A stretch of 50,316 nucleotides of DNA from an uncultured Rhizobiaceae group bacterium (GTDB taxonomy: Bacteria > Pseudomonadota > Alphaproteobacteria > Rhizobiales > Rhizobiaceae), in contig CANMVS010000028.1 in assembly GCA_947501445.1 (NCBI GenBank), positions 1-50,316 on the forward strand, in the 5' to 3' direction. Of the stretch, positions 44,612 to 50,316 are shown piece after piece. Below the pieces are notes generated by a model. That model was given only the letters and a program-made list of their open reading frames with translations, did not search any database and had not been told where the DNA came from. Each line of letters opens with the position of its first letter. Position 1 is the stretch's first letter. Made by a program: the position numbers and the translations under genes.

Positions 44612-45244
44612 CTATGACTGGAAAAACGAGTTTTCGGCATCATTGAAACCAATTGATGCCTGTGGCGATTGACTGGTCATCTGGACTGTCAGGGCGCCAC
44701 CGCCGACCTGAGAAATCACAACACCGTTGTCATCATATTGTGACAGCCACATTGAAACCGTCTCAATCGGTGTGAAACTGCCACTCAGGTGATAGGGAAC
44801 TATGACACCATTCAAGGGTGCCATACTGATTTTACCACCATTCACTGTTGCGGCCTGGGCAAGTCCCATTGTCCAGGCATCCTGTTTCCCGGTGTAATGG
44901 CGCTGGTTCAAGGTTTCGAATGCACCATTGGTAGGGGCAGGTGTATTGGTAAAAGTTCCGGCTGACCCATATTTGTAAACTTGGCCTGCTGAAACTGGCG
45001 CATTCGTATTGGATTCCATTGTTATTTTCGCTCCGTCTGAAAGCTGCGTCTGCGAGGCATAGATATAATACTCCTCCTCCCAGGTTACGCTGATGTTTTG
45101 TGCAGGCAGGAATGAAATCCAGGACGTCGCGAGATTTCCGCTGACCATTGCTGTTGTCACCGTTTTTGCCAAAGAAATCATCATCCCATCGATATTATTA
45201 AGACCTTTGTCATCGATTTCGAAATCAAGAGTATAGGTTGTCAT
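44612..45244 (-). CDS. Beta-rich protein A of the cassette
   Basis: A 210-residue protein without signal peptide, predicted beta-rich. Blocks shared with protein B: WISFLPAQNISVTWEEEYY (42-60), DAWTMGLAQ (122-130) and MWLSQYDDNGVVIS (165-178). GAGGA lies 5 bases before ATG 45244. The family is not recognised; loosely it reminds one of soluble lectins or pore-forming sandwich proteins, but I have no evidence for either. It is the first gene after the XRE regulator, 171 bp away with two palindromes in the gap. Confidence 0.6.
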   Translation of the reverse strand: MTTYTLDFEIDDKGLNNIDGMMISLAKTVTTAMVSGNLATSWISFLPAQNISVTWEEEYYIYASQTQLSDGAKITMESNTNAPVSAGQVYKYGSAGTFTNTPAPTNGAFETLNQRHYTGKQDAWTMGLAQAATVNGGKISMAPLNGVIVPYHLSGSFTPIETVSMWLSQYDDNGVVISQVGGGALTVQMTSQSPQASIGFNDAENSFFQS

Positions 45245-45290
45245 AATATTCCTCACTTTTGGCTAACCGCCTAATATTACAGCGGTGTTT

Positions 45291-45308
45291 TTGAAGTACG
45301 CACTTCAA
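45291..45308. promoter_or_regulatory. Palindrome 1 ahead of the cassette
   Basis: TTGAAGTACGCACTTCAA: perfect 7-bp arms with a 4-bp centre. It lies 47 bp before the start of protein A, where a promoter is expected. It is a likely operator of the XRE regulator. Confidence 0.6.
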
Positions 45309-45371
45309 TAAACTACTGTTCATTGAAACAAAAAAGATGCGCCTTCCAATAATGCAAGCATTACGGGAAAC

Positions 45372-45388
45372 AACAACTATTAGTTGTT
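45372..45388. promoter_or_regulatory. Palindrome 2 behind the XRE gene
   Basis: AACAACTATTAGTTGTT: perfect 8-bp arms around one T. It lies 28 bp behind the XRE stop codon. Too A/T-rich for a stable terminator, so an operator is more likely; the two palindromes share no clear half-site. Confidence 0.5.
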
Positions 45389-45415
45389 AAGTTGAAATTA
45401 GTTTTTGTGAATTAT

Positions 45416-45772
45416 TTACGGTTGGTTAACTTTTGTTTCTGGTATTTCTTCTAGAAGTTCTTGGAATAACTTGCGAATACGAGCGGGGCGCCCACGCAAC
45501 ATATCAATGAACCGAAGTTCAAAATCAGACATTCTCGTGTCTTTGTGCCAATTCGGCGTACACCGCCCAAGGGCGAGCCAATCCAATGATGTATCAAGCA
45601 CGACGGCAAGCTTGCAGGCATTTTCCAACGATATTGAATTACCATGAATCCATCTGGATACGGCTGGCTCGGAAACACCCAGCTCTGTTGCAAGCGCCAG
45701 CGCTTTCGAGCGCCCCCTCATAGACATCGCTTTCCGTATACGGGCACCGCGTTCGTTGATTTCTGATGGCAT
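45416..45772 (-). CDS. XRE-family HTH regulator of the cassette
   Basis: A 118-residue protein with a lambda-repressor-type HTH (ALATELGVSEPAVSRWIHGN, then LAVVLDTSLDWLALG, about residues 20-68), and a helical C-terminus. Such short XRE proteins are typical of phage or plasmid cassettes and defence modules. GGAG is 6 bases before ATG 45772; the frame runs upstream to 45880 without a site. It likely controls the genes behind it and perhaps itself. Confidence 0.82.
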   Translation of the reverse strand: MPSEINERGARIRKAMSMRGRSKALALATELGVSEPAVSRWIHGNSISLENACKLAVVLDTSLDWLALGRCTPNWHKDTRMSDFELRFIDMLRGRPARIRKLFQELLEEIPETKVNQP

Positions 45773-45894
45773 CTGGATCTCCAACTTCCACTTAAAAGGG
45801 AATATCTCATCCAATACTCGCCGCTGACACAATACCTGCCAAGCTTGATGTGTCTTACCCGATGCGACCGGGTGCAGCACGTCGTGCCCATCAG

Positions 45895-46025
45895 AAGGAC
45901 ACGGTTACCCGCACAGCGGGCAAGCGCGAACGCGCGTCGGGGCTTATGCCCCACCCCGTCTGGAGCCAGCGCCGATAGGCGCGGTACGGCGTGAGACTAT
46001 GTTACAAAGTCATCTGTGATCGAGA
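45895..46025 (+). repeat. Structured repeat B (partial unit)
   Basis: A single first part of the unit: start hairpin as CCCGC-ACA-GCGGG, middle hairpin as GGGGC-TTAT-GCCCC, then GCGCC-GATA-GGCGC. It ends after the ACAAAGTCATC part. It separates the cassette from the BASS transporter gene. Here the middle stem has changed on both sides relative to copies A and C. Confidence 0.8.
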
Positions 46026-46036
46026 TCTACCAACAC

Positions 46037-46909
46037 TCACCTTGCAGCCGACATCCCGCGCCGCATCCAGAAAACAAATGGAAGTGCAACCAGATACATG
46101 GTGATGCCATAAACACCGGATGGCAGACTGAATGGCGGCAGGCCGGTTGCAGCTTCCGCAATCAGGCTGCCCACCGTAATGCCTAATGTGCTATTTTGAA
46201 CACCCGTTTCGATTGCGATAGCTATTGCTTCACCGCGACCAAGATTGAGAAAACGTCCAATCGACAACCCGACCAAAAGCAAAATGATATTCAGTAAAAT
46301 GAGAAGTGGCCCCAGGATGACAATATTCTCAACAAACAATCCCCAATTGGCGGCCAGAGCACCAATCACAATGATGACAAACAAAACAGCGGCAACTTTG
46401 GCTACAAACGGTTCAGCGGCGATCATGGGCGCGGGTGCAAAATGACGCAGGGCAACACCAATCGCCACCGGCACAGCCGTTATCGCAAACATTGATATAG
46501 CAAGCGCGGTCACGTTGATGTCCGGTGCTTCCTGCCCCATGAAATAATTGGCAGAAAAAGCAACCAGAAACGGCACTGTTACGACAGACAGAAGGCTGAC
46601 AATTGCCGTCAATGTCACAGACAATGCAACCGCCCCACCGGCAAGCTTGGTGATAATATTGGACGTGACGCCACCCGGGCTAAATGCCAAAATCATGACC
46701 CCGACCGCCAGCGCCGGTGGCAGATCAAACAGATGCAGCAGGGCAAATGCAATTATTGGCAACACAATGACTTGTGACACAGCCCCGGCAAAAAATGCCT
46801 TCGGTTGCGCAATTACCCGGGCAAAATCCGCAACAGTCAGGCCAAGCCCCAGTGAAAACATGATAAATGCCAGCGACAACGGCAAAAAAACACTGAGCAG
46901 CAAACCCAT
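46037..46909 (-). CDS. Bile acid:sodium symporter (BASS) family transporter
   Basis: A 290-residue BASS-type (SBF) transporter with about nine membrane helices and the family motifs FSPGGVTSNIITKLAGG (near residue 80) and AIAIETGVQNSTLG (near 233), where the Na+ sites lie. Members carry bile acids, pyruvate, pantothenate or other organic anions with Na+. The substrate is not evident. Flanked by repeats B and C. Confidence 0.88.
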   Translation of the reverse strand: MGLLLSVFLPLSLAFIMFSLGLGLTVADFARVIAQPKAFFAGAVSQVIVLPIIAFALLHLFDLPPALAVGVMILAFSPGGVTSNIITKLAGGAVALSVTLTAIVSLLSVVTVPFLVAFSANYFMGQEAPDINVTALAISMFAITAVPVAIGVALRHFAPAPMIAAEPFVAKVAAVLFVIIVIGALAANWGLFVENIVILGPLLILLNIILLLVGLSIGRFLNLGRGEAIAIAIETGVQNSTLGITVGSLIAEAATGLPPFSLPSGVYGITMYLVALPFVFWMRRGMSAAR

Positions 46910-46959
46910 AGATGATTCTCCAATTTGAGATGATTATAGGCATGGTGTTGTGGTTGAAC

Positions 46960-47905
46960 AGCGGGGAGCTGGGTGCAACGCAGAAGAGACTTCCTGTGTA
47001 CGCGTGGGTTTGGCAGGCGGGGTGATTTGTTTTCTGCTCGCGGCGTATCGGCGCTAACGCGCCTGCCTGCGCAGGGCGCGGCCAAATTATTGGCCGGGCC
47101 GTGGTCGCCGCCTGTTTGAGTGCCATGGAGGCAGGCACCGGGTGCTGCTAGCTCTGATTCTCATGGATTCCCCATGCCGCACGCTGTAGCCTACCAAGGG
47201 CAAAAGAGTCACCGCGAAGCGGCAAGCGCGAATTGCGCGTCGGGCCTGATGGCCCGCCCCGTCTGGAGCCAGCGCCGACAGGCGCGGTACGGCGCGAAGA
47301 CATTATACAAAGCCATCAGTGATCGGGTTGCTGCGCAGAAGAGCCTTCCCGTGAACACGTGGGTTTGTCAGGCGGGGATGATTTATTTTCTATTCACGGC
47401 GTACCGGCGCTTTCGCGCCTGCCTCCATAGGGGGCGTCCAAATTATTGGCCGGGCCGCAGTCGCGGCCTGATTGAGTGCCATGAAGGCAGGCACCGGGTG
47501 CCGCGAACTGTGACCCTCGACGGATTTCCCGAGTGGCGCACTGTGCCCCATCGAGGGCAAAAGAATTACCGCGAAGCGGCAAGCGCGAACGCGCGTCGGG
47601 CCTGATGGCCCGCCCCGTCTGGAGCCAGCGCCGACAGGCGCGATACGGCGCGAAGACAATTATACAAAGCTATCAGTATTCGGGTTGCAGCGCAGAAGAG
47701 GCGTCCTGTGAACACGTGAGTTTGGCAGGCGGGGATGATTGTTTTCTATTCACGGCGTACCGGCGCTTGCGCGCCTGCCTCCATAGGGGGCGGCCAAATT
47801 ATTGGCCGGGCCGCAGTCGCGGCCTGTTTGAGTGCCATGCGGGCAGGCACCGGGCGCGGCGAACTGTGGACCCTCGCGAGGTTTCCCCAGTAGAACACAG
47901 CACCC
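46960..47905 (+). repeat. Structured repeat cluster C (about 2.6 tandem units)
   Basis: Tandem units with anchors (GCGAAGCGGC) at 47213 and 47571, 358 bp apart, preceded by the second part of a unit from 46960. The second parts (AGAAGAG..CTTCC near 46980, 47336 and 47692) show the same period. Variable loops: GGCGC-TAAC-GCGCC, GGCGC-TTTC-GCGCC and GGCGC-TTGC-GCGCC. The cluster separates the BASS and GMC genes. Open frames such as 47120-47605 lie fully inside the repeat and are not genes. Confidence 0.9.
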
Positions 47906-47936
47906 GGACACCCGGTTCCCATCTCCCAGCGCTACC

Positions 47937-49742
47937 TCACCCTCGGATGATGTCGGCAGCCTTTTCCCCGATCATAATGGCAACAGCATTGGTATTGCCG
48001 CTGATGATATCGGGCATGATGCTTGCGTCCGCAACCCGCAGGTTGGCAACGCCTTTCACCTTCAGATCGCTATCCACCACGTCTCCCATCCGGCAGGTGC
48101 AACACAAATGATAGACCGTTGTTGAATAATGCAGGGCCATATTTTCCAGCAGTGCATCGCTGGGTGGTTCACCTGACACATAACCATGTTTTTGAGCAAG
48201 TTCCGGCGGCACATTAAGGGCGCCGGGCTGGTTGGGGCCAGGCCAGTTGGAAACAATTTCCAGCGCTCGTCGCATCACGGCAACCATAACCTTCAGATCA
48301 TGCGGATCAGTGTAATAATTCATCCGGATTTCAGGTGCATCGCCAGGGTCGGCACTTTTGAGAACAATTTCGCCTGTACTGTGTGGAAGCACCGGGTTCG
48401 CCAGCAGCAGCATGTTTTCCTGATCTGGTGCAAGTGATGCTTCCGCATCCTCAAAATAGGTCGAAAGATCAATCCGCAGACGATCACCGAGCAGACCTGC
48501 ATCATAACCACAGGGCACATAGCCAATCTGTGCGTCATGGCTGTGCATGTCTCCCAACCCCGTTGAGAAAAAGGCAACTGCGTCATATAGCGATGATGAA
48601 ACCAGGCTTTCCCCGGTCTCGGCCCAATGACCAAGACGGCGCTCGGCTTCTGCTTTCAAACCCGCCAATTCAGGTGGCATCGAAGCATCGTCAGCGGGGT
48701 CAGCCGGCAGGGGTCCTGCCGGTGCCCGCAATGCATCGGGCCCGGCAGATACGCCGACTTCAGCGACAGGAACACCTATGCCCGGTGCTGGAAAAAACAG
48801 CGCGCAATGGAGGTGATCCTTTAAATTTTTGCCGACGCCCGGCAATTCGTGTCGACATTCGACACCCACTGCCTCTAACTCGCGACGCGGACCAATACCC
48901 GACAACATGAGGATTTGCGGTGAGCCCACAGCACCGGCACTCAAAATCACATCGCGTGATGCACTGATCGCATGCAACAAGCCATCATCGTCTTTGTATT
49001 CAATGCCCGTTGCCGATAATGTCTCGTCTTCATCGGACAAAAGGACCCGCGTCACATGCGCACGGGTGATGATGGTAAGATTTGGCCGCTCCTCCGTCTC
49101 ACCGGCAAGAAAGGCCCGATAGGTGCTGGAGCGCATGCCCCTGCGTGTTGTGGTTTGAAACAATGAGGAAACGCCCGATGGTCCGCCACGGTTGCGTCCA
49201 TTATAGTCGCCACGCGGAATACCGCTGGCTTCAGAAGCGCTGACAAATTCCCGAGAGCCCTGTATGACGGGCGAGCGAACTGAGACCCCAAGCGGGCCAC
49301 CCGTACCATGTGCCTCCTGATCCACCGAGATTTCGTTGCTGGGTGCCAGGTCTTCACTTTTGATGAAGTAAGGCAGCAGGTCTTCATAGCCCCACCCGGT
49401 CGCGCCCTGTTCGGCCCAGGCGTTGTAATCGCCCGGATGGCCGCGTACATAGGCCATGTAATTCAGGCCTGATGATCCACCAAGCATCTTGCCGCGCGGT
49501 ACCGGCATTATGTTATCGCGCAAGCCAAGCCCGGCGTTGCCAGGGTCTGCCGTAAACATCCAGTCAACCTGCGGATCGAGTTGAAGACTGGCGACAGCAG
49601 CTGGCATCATTTCGTGATCTGGTGGACGGTCGCCAGCTTCAACCAGCGCCACCCGACAGGCCGGGTCCTCGCTCAATCGGGTTGCGATTACGGCACCGGC
49701 AGAACCGCCGCCCACAACAATATAGTCATAGAGCTCGGACAT
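47937..49742 (-). CDS. GMC-family FAD oxidoreductase (choline dehydrogenase-like)
   Basis: A 601-residue glucose-methanol-choline oxidoreductase. N-terminal FAD motif VVGGGSAGAVIATRL, MPVPRGKMLGGSS segment, active-site histidine region YHLCCTCRMG and C-terminal SGNTNAVAIMIGEKAADII. Closest in outline to alcohol/choline dehydrogenases. An extra Pro/Ala-rich insert (about residues 325-375, ALRAPAGPLPADPADDASMP) makes it longer than most (about 540). The substrate is unknown. Flanked by repeats C and D. Confidence 0.88.
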   Translation of the reverse strand: MSELYDYIVVGGGSAGAVIATRLSEDPACRVALVEAGDRPPDHEMMPAAVASLQLDPQVDWMFTADPGNAGLGLRDNIMPVPRGKMLGGSSGLNYMAYVRGHPGDYNAWAEQGATGWGYEDLLPYFIKSEDLAPSNEISVDQEAHGTGGPLGVSVRSPVIQGSREFVSASEASGIPRGDYNGRNRGGPSGVSSLFQTTTRRGMRSSTYRAFLAGETEERPNLTIITRAHVTRVLLSDEDETLSATGIEYKDDDGLLHAISASRDVILSAGAVGSPQILMLSGIGPRRELEAVGVECRHELPGVGKNLKDHLHCALFFPAPGIGVPVAEVGVSAGPDALRAPAGPLPADPADDASMPPELAGLKAEAERRLGHWAETGESLVSSSLYDAVAFFSTGLGDMHSHDAQIGYVPCGYDAGLLGDRLRIDLSTYFEDAEASLAPDQENMLLLANPVLPHSTGEIVLKSADPGDAPEIRMNYYTDPHDLKVMVAVMRRALEIVSNWPGPNQPGALNVPPELAQKHGYVSGEPPSDALLENMALHYSTTVYHLCCTCRMGDVVDSDLKVKGVANLRVADASIMPDIISGNTNAVAIMIGEKAADIIRG

Positions 49743-49834
49743 AGATGTATTCCTCCCAGAATGATTTCACCCACCTTCTATCAAAGGTTGTCCGGAAGAA
49801 TGGTCTGCCTGTAGATTAAAAGCAAATCAATTGG

Positions 49835-50262
49835 GTGGAGTGCAGCGCAGACGAGACTTCCTGTGAACACGTGGGTTTGGTTGGCGGGGTTATTTGTTTT
49901 CTATTCGCGGCGCACCGGCGCATGCGCGCCTGCCTCCATAGGGGGCGGCCTATCGGCCGGGCCACGGTCGTGGCCTGTTTGAGTGCCATGCAGGCAGGCA
50001 CTGCGTGCTGCCAGCTCTGATTCTCGAGAGATTTCCCGAGCGGCAACCGGTGCCCCATCGAGATGACACGGGTACCGCGAAGCGGCAAGCGCGAATTGCG
50101 CGTCGGGGCTTATGCCCCGCCCCGTCTGGAGCCAGCGCCGCCAGGCGCGGTACGGCGCGAAGACATTAATACAAAGCCATCAGCATTCGGGTCGCAGCGC
50201 AGAAGAGACTTCCTGTGAACACGCGGGTTTGGCACCGGCGTTGATTTGTTTTCTATTTGTCT
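49835..50262 (+). repeat. Structured repeat cluster D (about 1.2 units)
   Basis: Second part of a unit (49835-50025), then a start part with anchor at 50077, then another beginning of the second part to about 50262. Here GGCCACGGTCGTGGCC replaces GGCCGCGGTCGCGGCC of cluster A, and GGGGC-TTAT-GCCCC replaces GGGCC-TGAT-GGCCC: both are paired changes. The GGCCaaattattGGCC hairpin is shortened to GGCCTATCGGCC. Confidence 0.88.
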
Positions 50263-50316
50263 CATGATTTTTGAACATTAATGTATTTTGAGATGCCAGC
50301 TGCGGGCGTTCGCAAC

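Noticed and set aside
47120-47605. Long open frames across the repeats, with recurrent ARPVWSQRRQARYGAKT-like peptides on plus and GAGSRRGGPSGPTR on minus
   Set aside because: The peptides occur only because the DNA repeat recurs; frames change between copies, no ribosome site is placed, and the hairpin and covariation pattern explains the sequence better.
42605-50262. Integron-type attC sites between the modules
   Set aside because: The units are about 358 bp and tandem, lack recognisable RYYYAAC/GTTRRRY pairs at module ends, and no integrase gene is visible.
1-50316. tRNA, rRNA, prophage or transposase genes
   Set aside because: I looked for clover-leaf, rRNA and transposase signs and saw none; a scan with tRNAscan-SE or Infernal would settle it.

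Overview
The window looks like chromosomal DNA of an alphaproteobacterium, most probably Hyphomicrobiales (Rhizobiales). The grounds are a RirA-type Rrf2 regulator with cysteines at 91, 99 and 105 beside an iron transporter gene with Irr/ICE-like palindromes, a form I aerobic CO dehydrogenase (cox) cluster, GlxA and FCD-type GntR regulators, and many small-molecule catabolic modules. The species is not identifiable from sequence reading alone. No rRNA or tRNA gene, CRISPR array, prophage or transposase gene was seen.

Layout. 1-2000: ferric-iron binding protein gene divergent from rirA. 1972-5727: NnrU-like membrane protein, a MerR regulator with an SCP2 protein divergent from an acyl-CoA dehydrogenase (near-perfect palindrome between them), and an EamA exporter. 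5757-10366: two paralogous MFS transporters, apparently a tandem duplication with possible leaderless promoters, around a small secreted protein of unknown function. 10367-18325: PoxB-type pyruvate oxidase, LysR regulator, Rieske oxygenase with a small partner ORF, FAD amine-oxidase-like enzyme divergent from a GlxA regulator (21-bp-phased direct repeats between), and a formylglycine-generating enzyme with both copper-site cysteines but no sulfatase nearby. 18836-20895: membrane class III nucleotide cyclase and a TetR regulator.

21263-29886 is a compact cox cluster: MHYT-LytTR sensor/regulator (CoxC type), coxM, coxS, coxL (AYRCSFR active-site loop), then coxD, E, F, G for maturation of the Mo/Cu site and membrane attachment. 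The coxM promoter has three GTGCA cores exactly 20 bp apart, a good LytTR site candidate. 29997-40726 is an eleven-gene minus-strand operon for import and breakdown of a sugar-acid-like compound: peptide-type ABC transporter with a PIG-L deacetylase embedded in it, FCD-GntR regulator, SDR, two enolase-superfamily enzymes and an aldose epimerase-like protein. A broken second copy of the coxG 3' end lies at 41066-41318, so the operon is bracketed by direct repeats of coxG, as expected for an inserted block.

41362-50316 is an accessory region: an Old Yellow Enzyme homologue, a BASS transporter and a GMC oxidoreductase, interspersed with a family of about 358-bp, same-orientation repeats rich in hairpins. 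Between copies the stems show compensatory changes and the loops vary, which argues that structure is selected. Inside this region sits the most unusual gene set (43251-45772): an XRE regulator, two paralogous beta-rich proteins of unknown family and a small caspase-like protein with a His/Cys pair, with two perfect palindromes behind the regulator. These two, the cassette and the structured repeat family, are the best candidates for something undescribed.
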